A stretch of DNA of 64,000 nt from Bacteroidales bacterium. Its GTDB lineage: Bacteria; Bacteroidota; Bacteroidia; Bacteroidales; F082. The stretch is taken from positions 17,970 to 81,969 of the forward strand of contig JAFUVT010000028.1 of NCBI GenBank assembly GCA_017477425.1. Reading direction: 5' to 3'. Positions 17,679 through 25,603 of this stretch are shown in pieces. Each line of letters starts with the position of its first letter. The first letter of the stretch is position 1. The notes under the pieces are model-generated. The model made no database searches and was not told the origin of the DNA. It saw only the letters and a program-made list of their open reading frames with translations. The position numbers and the translations under genes were made by a program.

Positions 17679-17706
17679 GTAGAGACGTAGCACGCTACGT
17701 CTCTAC
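17679..17706. repeat. 28-base palindrome supplying the sirtuin stop codon
   Basis: GTAGAGACG-N10-CGTCTCTAC with centre TAGCACGCTA. On the minus strand its leading GTAG supplies the TAG stop of the sirtuin gene (17703-17705). The rest fills the gap before the macrodomain ATG. Confidence 0.9.
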
Positions 17707-18554
17707 AGGGTTAACATTTCCTTCAAAACCTCGCCAATATCGCCATTGATGACGATGGAACGGTCCTGAATCTGCTCCACGGTGAACGCCTCGCCAAGGT
17801 TGATGGTGGCGTAAATCGCCTCAGGATTCTTGTAGGTCATCTGCATGAACGGCAGTTTGATGATGGTCGGGGTGTTGGCGCCGATGCCAAGGTCCCAATA
17901 AAGGACCTTGCCGTGGTTATGGCCGTTCACGAAATCGAGGTAGCGTTGTGCGGCGGCGTGCCAGCCTTCGTCCTCCACAAAGGTGCTGTCAGAACGCAGG
18001 TTGACCGTCATCTTGCCGCCGCAAACGGGGCATTTCGGCACCAATTCTGTGGGTATCTGTAGAGACGCAAAATTTTGCGTCTCTACCTGTTGTGCCGCAA
18101 TCATCTTCCTGACAATTTCCTCGTTGTCATAGGTCTTTTGGTGGCAAGGCGTTGCGCATTGGAACAGGCCGTAATCGCCTTGGGTGTAGAACAACCGTTT
18201 CTTGTCGAAGCCCGCCTTCTGGAACTGGTGATCGACATTGGTGGTGATAACGAAATAGTCCTTGTTCTGCACGAGTTTCATGAGGTCGTCGTAAACGGGT
18301 TTTGGGGCGGAAATATAGCGGTTGTAATAGATGTGGCGACTCCAGTAGGCCCAATGTTCCTCATCGGTCGGGAAATGGTGGAAGCCCGCCGTGTACATGT
18401 CCGTGAAGCCGTATTTCTCAATGAAATCGGCGAAATGTTTCTGAAAACGCTCACCCGAGTAGGTGAATCCCGCTGAGGTGGAGAGCCCCGCGCCCGCCCC
18501 GATGATGACGGCTTCGGCGGATTGAAGGGCTTGATAGAGTTTTTGTATTTCCAT
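17703..18554 (-). CDS. Class M sirtuin (SirTM-like, putative protein ADP-ribosyltransferase)
   Basis: 283 residues from MEIQKLYQAL. Rossmann NAD site GAGAGLSTSAGFTYSG (about 19-34), TTNVDHQF (N106, D108) and YTQGDYGLFQC. In that last motif Gln125 occupies the position of the usual sirtuin catalytic His, the hallmark of class M sirtuins that ADP-ribosylate rather than deacylate. Zinc knuckle Cys pairs: C133/C137 and C175/C178. Between the pairs, residues about 157-165 (VETQNFASL) are encoded by an inserted 28-base palindrome. The gene ends in another copy. It is 10 bases downstream of the protease gene and followed by the macrodomain gene. No GcvH-like or LplA2-like gene is adjacent, unlike the Firmicutes operon. 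Confidence 0.88.
   Translation of the reverse strand: MEIQKLYQALQSAEAVIIGAGAGLSTSAGFTYSGERFQKHFADFIEKYGFTDMYTAGFHHFPTDEEHWAYWSRHIYYNRYISAPKPVYDDLMKLVQNKDYFVITTNVDHQFQKAGFDKKRLFYTQGDYGLFQCATPCHQKTYDNEEIVRKMIAAQQVETQNFASLQIPTELVPKCPVCGGKMTVNLRSDSTFVEDEGWHAAAQRYLDFVNGHNHGKVLYWDLGIGANTPTIIKLPFMQMTYKNPEAIYATINLGEAFTVEQIQDRSIVINGDIGEVLKEMLTL
18059..18086. repeat. 28-base palindrome inside the sirtuin gene
   Basis: GTAGAGACG-N10-CGTCTCTAC with centre CAAAATTTTG. It lies in frame inside the sirtuin gene, between the codons for the two zinc-binding Cys pairs. Confidence 0.9.
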
Positions 18555-18564
18555 AAGTCTCAAT

Positions 18565-20685
18565 TTATTGATTCGTAACCCATCCCAAAACATCCAGCAT
18601 GAAAGCATATTCCAACGCCACTTCCTTGTAGCCCTCAAAACGGCCAGAAGCACCACCATGACCGTAATCCATTTCGGTTTTCAGGTACAGCGGGTTTTGG
18701 TCGGTCTTCAAGGCACGAAGTTTGGCAGCCCATTTCGCGGGTTCCCAGTATTGTACCTGACTGTCGTGCAAGCCCGTGGTAATCAACAATGCAGGATAAT
18801 CTTTGGCCTCCACATTGTCGTAAGGCGAATAGGAAAGCATATAGTCGTAATACTGTTTCTCGTTCGGATTGCCCCACTCGTCGTATTCGCCCGTCGTCAG
18901 CGGAATGCTCTCGTCGAGCATCGTCGTCACCACATCCACGAAAGGCACCTGGGCGATGACGCCTTTCCACAAATCGGTCCGCATGTTGACCACCGCGCCC
19001 ACCAACAATCCGCCGGCACTGCCGCCCATGGCAAACATTTTGTCCGACGATGTATAACCTTGTTTCACAAGATATTCCGCGCAGGCAATAAAGTCAAGGA
19101 ACGTGTTTTTCTTTTTCAGCATCTTGCCGTCTTCGTACCATTGTCGGCCCATTTCCTCGCCACCGCGGATATGGGCGATGGCCCAAATAAAACCTCGATC
19201 CAAAAGGCTCAGTCGCGCCAAGGAAAAATAGGCATCCATGCTGGAGCCGTATGAACCGTAGCCATACAAGACGAGAGGCCTGTTAAGTTGAGGTCCCTGA
19301 GCCTGTCGAAGGGCCGACTTTATCATTTGCGGCGTTTCGACAGGCTCAACGGCCTTGGCTTTTTTATACACAACCGACAGCGGCACCAAAACGCCATCAT
19401 GTGAAGGCACCATCAGCCGTTCGGTGGCGTATTCACTTGGATTGTAACCTCCTACGATTTCCTGCTGTTTCAGCAAGGTCTTGGTGCGTTGCTCCATATC
19501 GAACTCGAAAACCGACGACGGCGTGGTCATGGAAGTGTATCCATAACGCACCGTAACCGCGTCAAAATCTGGGTTGGCACCCACGCTGGCGGTGTAGGCC
19601 GGCTCGCCGAAGTCGATGTAATAATCCGTCGCGCCATTCCAAGTCTTTACACGAATTTTCACCAAGCCGCCCTCGCGTTCCTCGATGACGAAGAACTTGC
19701 TGAAAATCGTGAAACTCTCAATCATCACCTGCTCGCGGTGCGGAACGACTTCCTCCCAATTCGGCTTTTCGGTTTGTCCGATGGGTGTCCGCATAATCTT
19801 GTAGTTGCGCGCGCCATCGGCATTGGTCTGGATGTAAAAATGCTCGTCGTAATGGTCGATGCCATAAAGCATGTCGGGCTGGCGCTCTTGAAAGACGCGG
19901 AACTCGCCCTCAGGCTGGTTGCTTTCCAGGATGCGACACTCCGAAACCAGCGTCGATTCCGAGTTGATAATCAGATATTTCCTCGATTTTGTCTTGCTGA
20001 TGTAGCAAACAAAGGTCTCGTCCGATTCCTCATAGACTTGCACATCCTCTGCCGCCTTCGCTCCCAAACGATGGCGCATGATTTTATATGGTCGCAGCGA
20101 CTCGTCCTTCACGCCGTAGAACAAGGTCTCATTGTCGCTGGCCCAAACGATGTTGCCTGAAGTGCCTGCAATAGGCTCGCCGACCAACTCGCCCGTCACC
20201 AGATCCTTGACAAATACCGTATATATCCTCCGGCTGACGGTATCAACACTATAAGCCAAAAAGCGGTCGTCCTCACTTAAACTCACCTCGCCGATGTCGA
20301 AAAAGGCATGACCTTCTGCCAACAGGTTGCAATCCAAGATGATTTCCTCAGGAGCCTCAAGACTGTGCTTTTTGCGGCAATAGATGGGATACTCCTTCCC
20401 TTCCTCGAAGCGCGTGTAGTGATAATAGTCGCGAATCTTGATGGGCACCGAGTTGTCGTCCTGCTTGATGCGTCCCGTGATTTCCTTAAAGAGTTGTTCT
20501 TGAAGCGGTTCAGTATGTTTCAGGCAAGCATCGGCATATTGGTTCTCGGCCTCAAGATAAGCCAAAACCTCAGGGTTTTCGCGCTCGTTAAGCCAATAAT
20601 AGTTGTCGATTCGGGTGTGGCCGTGCTCAGTCATCGCGTGCGGACGGATGGCGGCCTTGGGCGGCGTAAGGTTGTTTTCGTTCAT
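18565..20685 (-). CDS. Prolyl oligopeptidase family serine peptidase (oligopeptidase B-like)
   Basis: 706 residues from MNENNLTPPKAAIRPH; no signal peptide, so probably cytoplasmic. N-terminal helices plus seven-bladed propeller (about 15-440), then an alpha/beta hydrolase: the GYGSYGSSMDAYFS oxyanion region, HIRGGEEMGRQW, GGSAGGLL with nucleophile Ser about 555, and DYGHGG with catalytic His about 676. This matches S9A oligopeptidase B, which cleaves short peptides after basic residues. Residues about 444-466 (including VEPVETPQ and ALRQAQGP) are encoded by an inserted inverted pair of short repeats at the propeller/hydrolase junction. First gene of the minus-strand run with the sirtuin and macrodomain. 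Confidence 0.92.
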   Translation of the reverse strand: MNENNLTPPKAAIRPHAMTEHGHTRIDNYYWLNERENPEVLAYLEAENQYADACLKHTEPLQEQLFKEITGRIKQDDNSVPIKIRDYYHYTRFEEGKEYPIYCRKKHSLEAPEEIILDCNLLAEGHAFFDIGEVSLSEDDRFLAYSVDTVSRRIYTVFVKDLVTGELVGEPIAGTSGNIVWASDNETLFYGVKDESLRPYKIMRHRLGAKAAEDVQVYEESDETFVCYISKTKSRKYLIINSESTLVSECRILESNQPEGEFRVFQERQPDMLYGIDHYDEHFYIQTNADGARNYKIMRTPIGQTEKPNWEEVVPHREQVMIESFTIFSKFFVIEEREGGLVKIRVKTWNGATDYYIDFGEPAYTASVGANPDFDAVTVRYGYTSMTTPSSVFEFDMEQRTKTLLKQQEIVGGYNPSEYATERLMVPSHDGVLVPLSVVYKKAKAVEPVETPQMIKSALRQAQGPQLNRPLVLYGYGSYGSSMDAYFSLARLSLLDRGFIWAIAHIRGGEEMGRQWYEDGKMLKKKNTFLDFIACAEYLVKQGYTSSDKMFAMGGSAGGLLVGAVVNMRTDLWKGVIAQVPFVDVVTTMLDESIPLTTGEYDEWGNPNEKQYYDYMLSYSPYDNVEAKDYPALLITTGLHDSQVQYWEPAKWAAKLRALKTDQNPLYLKTEMDYGHGGASGRFEGYKEVALEYAFMLDVLGWVTNQ
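19288..19354. repeat. Inverted pair of TTCGACAGGCTC repeats inside the peptidase gene
   Basis: GGTCCCTGAGCCTGTCGAAGGGCC, then a short spacer, then TTTCGACAGGCTCAACGGCC. The two CTGTCGAA/TTCGACAG cores face each other. The element stays in frame and adds about 22 residues (translated LRQAQGP motif). Related to 2089, 33541 and 48574. Confidence 0.85.
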
Positions 20686-20701
20686 TTTGGAATATTTTCC
20701 G

Positions 20702-20709
20702 CAAATATA
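20702..20709 (-). promoter_or_regulatory. Promoter -7 box of the peptidase-sirtuin-macrodomain run
   Basis: Minus-strand TATATTTG, 16 bases before the peptidase ATG, within the small palindrome CCG-TATATTTG-CGG. The preceding gene's stop is only 20 bases upstream, so the -33 region lies in its coding end. Confidence 0.6.
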
Positions 20710-20728
20710 CGGAAAAAACGAATACAAC

Positions 20729-22114
20729 CTATCGGCTCACCAACACTCTCGTCGCATGGCTTCTGCTTTCGGCATCCGTAACGCGCAGCAGGTAAACACC
20801 TTCGGGCAAATCACCGAAATTGATTTCATTTGAATTACCAATAGTTCTCACACATTGTCCTAAAACATTATAAATCATAATCGAGACTGTTTCCAATCCC
20901 ACCACTTTCACGTTTCCGCGCGTCGGGTTAGGAAAAACCACCACACCGTCCTCGGCATATTCTTCAACCGCAAGATCGGTTCTGGTCAGCACGGGGAAAC
21001 CATCGTTGGTATGGTTCACATCCATGCCCCAAACATCGCCACCTTGGTTGAGCGTGTTCACAAAAGTGGGCGCACGCATCGCCTCTGCATCCATTGAAAT
21101 GCCAAACTCGTCGTCTTCGCAAATGTTGAGATAATAACAGTTCTCAATGGACACATTATCGGAGGCATGATAGCCAAGCAGGCAACCAACATGATGATTT
21201 CCTGCAACTTCGCCCACATTATAGCTACTCTCCATCTCAAAATCCGGTGCAGTAATTGCCACCAAACCGCCAGCAGCGGGATAATAGGCTGAAATGTCGC
21301 CAATAGCAGAAACATTACCCGTATTGTAACAATTAACGACCGTCGACCTCCTTGAGCCACCTATAATTCCACCTGCGATGCGCGTGGCCGTGATATCGCC
21401 TTCGTTGAAACATTCTGAAATGTCAAAAATTCCAGTGATTCCGCCGACGATACCACCCACGTTGGTTCCCGAGAGAGCGCCAACATTGGAGCAATTCAGC
21501 ACCACCGAACCGCCTTCGCCCACGATGCCACCCACATTATGACCTTCGATGACCGCGGCATTCCTGCAATGCTGCACGGTGAGTTTGCCACCACGACCGA
21601 CAATGCCACCACAAACGCTGCCACTGATGTAACCATTGGCAATCTCAATGTTCTCAATAACAGCGCTTTCGTCGTTCAACCCACTATCTGCATAGCCAAA
21701 CATGCCTGCATAACCGCTTCCATCGACGACGTAAAGATTGGAAATGGTATGGTTGCCGCCATCGAAATGGCCACTGAAAAACGTGGGCGTACCATAATCA
21801 AGAGTGTTTCCGCGGTCGCAGCCATCTTCATCGAATCCTCTGTAAAACCTGCCTATAGGCGTCCAAGGCTGGTCTTCACTGCCGTTCAAGTCGATGTCGG
21901 TGGTGAGGCGGAAAAACAAGTCCTGGGTTTCAAAACCCTTGTCGACCATATAGGCCAAAAAAGCCAGGTTTTCAGCTGATTCAATCAGGTAAGGGTCTGT
22001 TTGTGTACCTGTGCCCCGTGTCCAAAGTTTTCTGCTGCCGTCCCAAACGCTGGTTTGGGCCTCGGCCACGATACCCGCCAAAACGAGCATCATCAAGAGA
22101 TATAGCTTTTTCAT
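20729..22114 (-). CDS. Secreted GLUG-repeat protein with T9SS sorting domain
   Basis: 461 residues. Signal peptide ending AEAQ (about 20). Then a beta-solenoid built from GLUG-type repeats of roughly 20-27 residues: NVGGIVGEGGSVVLNCSN, NVGGIVGGITGIFDISECFN, IAGGIIGGSRRSTVVNCYN and HVGCLLGYHASDNVSIENCYY. The type A T9SS C-terminal domain begins about 395 with GVVVFPNPTRGNVKV. GLUG repeats are typical of surface adhesins. Exported through the outer membrane and probably anchored at the surface. Function beyond adhesion is not inferable. Confidence 0.88.
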   Translation of the reverse strand: MKKLYLLMMLVLAGIVAEAQTSVWDGSRKLWTRGTGTQTDPYLIESAENLAFLAYMVDKGFETQDLFFRLTTDIDLNGSEDQPWTPIGRFYRGFDEDGCDRGNTLDYGTPTFFSGHFDGGNHTISNLYVVDGSGYAGMFGYADSGLNDESAVIENIEIANGYISGSVCGGIVGRGGKLTVQHCRNAAVIEGHNVGGIVGEGGSVVLNCSNVGALSGTNVGGIVGGITGIFDISECFNEGDITATRIAGGIIGGSRRSTVVNCYNTGNVSAIGDISAYYPAAGGLVAITAPDFEMESSYNVGEVAGNHHVGCLLGYHASDNVSIENCYYLNICEDDEFGISMDAEAMRAPTFVNTLNQGGDVWGMDVNHTNDGFPVLTRTDLAVEEYAEDGVVVFPNPTRGNVKVVGLETVSIMIYNVLGQCVRTIGNSNEINFGDLPEGVYLLRVTDAESRSHATRVLVSR

Positions 22115-22147
22115 TTCTTTCTGTATTTATTTGTTAGACAATCGTTT

Positions 22148-23695
22148 TCATTTCGCAAATCCGTTGTTGAACAAGGCCCTGACATGGTCGATGAAAGCAC
22201 CTTTGCGTTCAAGGGCCGACTGGCTGTTGTTTTTCCAAACGGTAATCATCGCATAATCCAATTCTTGCATGCCACCGCTTTCGAAACTGAATGGTCCGAC
22301 CGTAGCGAGACCTCGCCTGTCGTAGGGTGTGTTCTCGCATTGTTCTTCGGTCCAGTATTTTCCTTCTACATTGTAACCATCGTTGGGCGCAATGCCGTTA
22401 GTGCCAAAATTACACGGATCGCTGTCGCCAGGATAGGCGAAGTTGCACTCAGGGCCAACCACCATTTCACCGGCAAAGCCATTGCCGCCATACTGCATGT
22501 GGGTGCCGTTCTTCCAAGCACAACGAAGGAAGTTATAGTATTCAGTAGCTGAATTAGAGTCGCCATTATTGCCTGGAGAATAAGTCAAATACAGGAATCC
22601 GCACAGGCCCAAACGTTCATCGTCGATGATACCGTTGCCAAAGTTGCAACCATTGTAGGCGTATTTATCCAAAGGATGGCTGGCATTAAACAAGGCCTCG
22701 CAGGTGCCGTCGAAAGCAGGATTGTCGCGACCATCGGCAGGCATATAGGGACCGGCCAGCACTGTACAGACCTGCACAGGCGAATTCTCACCGTAGGCCC
22801 AGGGCTGTCCTTGACCGTCAACGGGTATTCCGTTGTAGCCGAAACTCGAGCCGCGCTGCACGTCGCAGCCCACAAAATCGTCCCAACCGTAGCCGATGTC
22901 CCAATCGTTGAAAAGGCCGAGATACACATCGTGGTAATCATTTGCGGAACGGTTGAAGAACTTGTAATTGAAAAACACTGTGTTGTTCAGCATCTCATCA
23001 TCGGGACCGTCGAAAGCATACACCATGGCGTGCACTTCGAGGCCCAGTTGTCCTCCACCCGACTCAAAATGCGGATGATAGCTATCGTTGAAGATGAAAA
23101 ACAGGCATTGGTCTCCTTTGATGTCGGGATAGTCGCCGTCGGCAGAGTTGTAACGGCCGTCGCCATTCACGTCCACAAACGGTGCCAAGTTTTCGGCATA
23201 GTCTGCATCGCCGTGCGCCGGCCATGTTAGGATATCGTCAGGAGTTTGGTAACCCTCTTGGCCATGATGAGCGATGAAGTTGTCGATTTCGGCACGGGTC
23301 AGGTTCCAAACGCGATGAAACTTCAATGCCGTCATCAAGTCAATGGAGGCATCAGTGGTAGTCAACGGTCCCGACATATACTCCTCTCCTATTTGTCCAT
23401 ACCGAAAGGCCGCGAGGTGTAGACTATCAGAGGCATCCAAACCGCCAAACCACAAGGCATGTTGGGCGAATGTCTCTTTGCCACTGCCAGCAGGCACTTC
23501 CCACGTCGGGCAATCCGGATGGCCAGTGCCCCATTCTTCATAATAAGTGCCCAGTTGTGGCACATAGAGGGTACCATAACCAAGAATGGTAGCCCTGACA
23601 TTGTTGATCTCGACATGCGAGATGGGCGGCAGCTGCGCCATTGATGCCATACACACCGTGCATAACATCAGAAACAAGAGTTTTCTCTTTTTCAT
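22148..23695 (-). CDS. Large secreted protein of unknown function
   Basis: 515 residues. Signal peptide ending SMAQ (about 20). The rest has no family I can name with confidence. It is rich in Gly, Asp, Asn and aromatic residues, and contains a calcium-loop-like DVNGDGRYNSADGDYPDIKGD segment (about 170-190) and several Cys residues (for example NGCNFGNG and PECNFAYPG). No T9SS C-terminal domain is visible; the end is FIDHVRALFNNGFAK. Similar proteins occur beside T9SS cargo in Bacteroidales, so it may be a surface or secreted glycan- or peptide-interacting protein. Own promoter at 23743-23773. Confidence 0.7.
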   Translation of the reverse strand: MKKRKLLFLMLCTVCMASMAQLPPISHVEINNVRATILGYGTLYVPQLGTYYEEWGTGHPDCPTWEVPAGSGKETFAQHALWFGGLDASDSLHLAAFRYGQIGEEYMSGPLTTTDASIDLMTALKFHRVWNLTRAEIDNFIAHHGQEGYQTPDDILTWPAHGDADYAENLAPFVDVNGDGRYNSADGDYPDIKGDQCLFFIFNDSYHPHFESGGGQLGLEVHAMVYAFDGPDDEMLNNTVFFNYKFFNRSANDYHDVYLGLFNDWDIGYGWDDFVGCDVQRGSSFGYNGIPVDGQGQPWAYGENSPVQVCTVLAGPYMPADGRDNPAFDGTCEALFNASHPLDKYAYNGCNFGNGIIDDERLGLCGFLYLTYSPGNNGDSNSATEYYNFLRCAWKNGTHMQYGGNGFAGEMVVGPECNFAYPGDSDPCNFGTNGIAPNDGYNVEGKYWTEEQCENTPYDRRGLATVGPFSFESGGMQELDYAMITVWKNNSQSALERKGAFIDHVRALFNNGFAK

Positions 23696-23742
23696 AGCTT
23701 ATAGATTTTAGTGAAACATATTGCTTGTTGTTTTTGTGATGG

Positions 23743-23773
23743 CAAAACTACAAACGACACAAAAACCCGTCAA
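23743..23773 (-). promoter_or_regulatory. Promoter of the 515-residue secreted protein
   Basis: Minus-strand -7 box TAGTTTTG (23743-23750) with TTG (23771-23773) twenty bases upstream: good spacing for the Bacteroidota promoter. The leader is about 40 bases. Confidence 0.7.
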
Positions 23774-23820
23774 GAAAATGATGGTGCGGATTGGTGCGGA
23801 TTTTCGAAACACACTGAAAA

Positions 23821-25587
23821 TCAGATATTCATGCTATTTTTCGCAATATCGCGCAATGTCGAAGAAATCGGTTCTTCGCTGCCGAAAATGCTCTTCAGTT
23901 TGCGAGTACGGTCGCAAACGGTGTTGAAAGCGCGTTGCATCAGGGCGGCAAGGTCAGCCTCATCCAGACCCAAAAGGTAGAGACAGCAATAGTCGACATC
24001 CATTTTTGTCAAAGCGGGATAGGTTTGCCGGATGCGGCTCGCGAAACCGTCGAAATGACGGTCGGCAGCCTCGCGCAAGGCCATCAGCTGGTCCTTGCTC
24101 AAAGCATACTCCTTATATATAGTATAATCCACCTTCGACTTGAACTGCTGCTCGTGCACCACTTCCAAAATGTGGCGACAAATCGGCTCATCGGTGAAGG
24201 TAGCGGCTTCCACTCGTTTCTGCATGGCTGAAAGTGCCTCGTCTTGCTCTTGCAAACGTCCCGAAAGGGTTGCCGCCTCTTGGTGCAAGGCTTGTTTCTC
24301 TGCCTCCATACGCTTGCGCCGTCTGCGGCTCAGGGCAACCCAAGCCACGAGCACCGCCAGCATGACGAGTAGCGGCACAAGCATCCTCATCACCCTAACC
24401 TGGGTCTTCCGTGCTTCATTTTGACGGTCGTGCTCCTGCTTTTGCTGCATATGGTCTTGAAACAAGTTGGTGAAACGCCACTCGTCGGCCTTGGTGCCAA
24501 ACTCGGGTGGCGTGTTTTGAGCCACAAAACGGGCATAGCCGCCCGCTTTTTCGGCATCGCCAAGGTCTTCATAAATCTCGCGCAGGTAGTCGGCACTCTG
24601 GGTCCTGAGGAACATGCTCGGAGCTTCATCATAGACATGATTCAAGTAAACGATGGCCGAATCATACTGATGGTCAAGTTTATAGATATAGCCAATGCCT
24701 AAGTAGCGGTCGTTTTGCTCAAAGTCACCGCCTTCCGTCGCAATGCGTTTGAGTGCACCAACGGAGGTCGCCGCATCGTGCTCGACATGATAAGCCGAAA
24801 GCGCCTTCCGGTTGACGACATTCCTGAAAAGCACACCCGTGGTATCTTTCATGCAGGCCATCGACTGGTCGTAGTAATACAAGGCACTGTCAAACTGCTC
24901 CGATTTCTCATATTCATAGCCGAGGAAAAACAAGGTATTGGCCAAACTCGAAGGCGGATTCGAAGCCTTCTTCTTGTATTTCAGCACATTTTGGTAGAGA
25001 TAAACCGTTTGGTCGATCAGGAACTTGTCGGAATAGATGTTGGCCAATCGGGCATAAATCAGGGCCATGAAATTGGCCTTATGGCCCGTCAATTCAGCAT
25101 CGTCGAAATGACGCTCCATGATGTCCAAAGCCTCGAAATACGCCTGACACGACATCATGGCCAAGGAATCGTCCTCATAAATTATGCCGTTGTTGATGCA
25201 GATGGCGTTCATGTAATGGGCACGAGCCGCCAAGAAAGCCATGTCGTCATCCTTCGGGAAAACGTCCACAATGCTATCGAAATAAGCCATTGCCATTTGG
25301 ACATCCTCGCAATAAGCCACCTCGCGGCGCACCTTGAAACTGGCTTCCGACAGCATCAAGCCCGTGTATTCAATGCTTGGTGAGGAAGTTGGACTACAGC
25401 TCTTGAAAAAGTATTCAAGATACGCCAAAGCGCTGTCAGGGTCGTGCTGCAAAAGGCTGTCAACCACCACCAAACGAGGGGAGCCATTCTCTTGCCAATG
25501 GATGGTAGATTCCAAGGTTTGGTGACGGGTACATGAAAAGACTCCACCCAACAGCAGAAGAAAAACCGTGTAGCAAAGCCTTTTCAT
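23821..25587 (-). CDS. TPR membrane regulator with C-terminal helix-turn-helix-like domain
   Basis: 588 residues. Lipoprotein-like or uncleaved N-terminus (LLLGGVFSC), an extracytoplasmic region of TPR-type helices (about 30-375, for example ANTLFFLGYEYEKSEQFDSALYYYDQS), one transmembrane helix (about 399-420, LVPLLVMLAVLVAWVAL) followed by RRRRKR, and a coiled coil (about 425-470). The C-terminal region YPALTKMDVDYCCLYLLGLDEADLAALMQRAF resembles the GerE/LuxR-type helix-turn-helix seen in Bacteroidota TPR-TM-HTH proteins. It likely senses an envelope signal and controls transcription. It is 16 bases downstream of the TonB-dependent receptor gene, which could be a partner or target. Confidence 0.75.
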   Translation of the reverse strand: MKRLCYTVFLLLLGGVFSCTRHQTLESTIHWQENGSPRLVVVDSLLQHDPDSALAYLEYFFKSCSPTSSPSIEYTGLMLSEASFKVRREVAYCEDVQMAMAYFDSIVDVFPKDDDMAFLAARAHYMNAICINNGIIYEDDSLAMMSCQAYFEALDIMERHFDDAELTGHKANFMALIYARLANIYSDKFLIDQTVYLYQNVLKYKKKASNPPSSLANTLFFLGYEYEKSEQFDSALYYYDQSMACMKDTTGVLFRNVVNRKALSAYHVEHDAATSVGALKRIATEGGDFEQNDRYLGIGYIYKLDHQYDSAIVYLNHVYDEAPSMFLRTQSADYLREIYEDLGDAEKAGGYARFVAQNTPPEFGTKADEWRFTNLFQDHMQQKQEHDRQNEARKTQVRVMRMLVPLLVMLAVLVAWVALSRRRRKRMEAEKQALHQEAATLSGRLQEQDEALSAMQKRVEAATFTDEPICRHILEVVHEQQFKSKVDYTIYKEYALSKDQLMALREAADRHFDGFASRIRQTYPALTKMDVDYCCLYLLGLDEADLAALMQRAFNTVCDRTRKLKSIFGSEEPISSTLRDIAKNSMNI

Positions 25588-25603
25588 ATGCCTATTGAAC
25601 GCA

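Noticed and set aside
18555..18659. Longer N-terminus of the sirtuin
   Set aside because: It overlaps the end of the peptidase gene and precedes the natural start MEIQKLYQ next to the NAD motif.
23783..23802. Direct repeat of GGTGCGGATT (two copies)
   Set aside because: Short and isolated in a gap upstream of a promoter; no further copies noticed.
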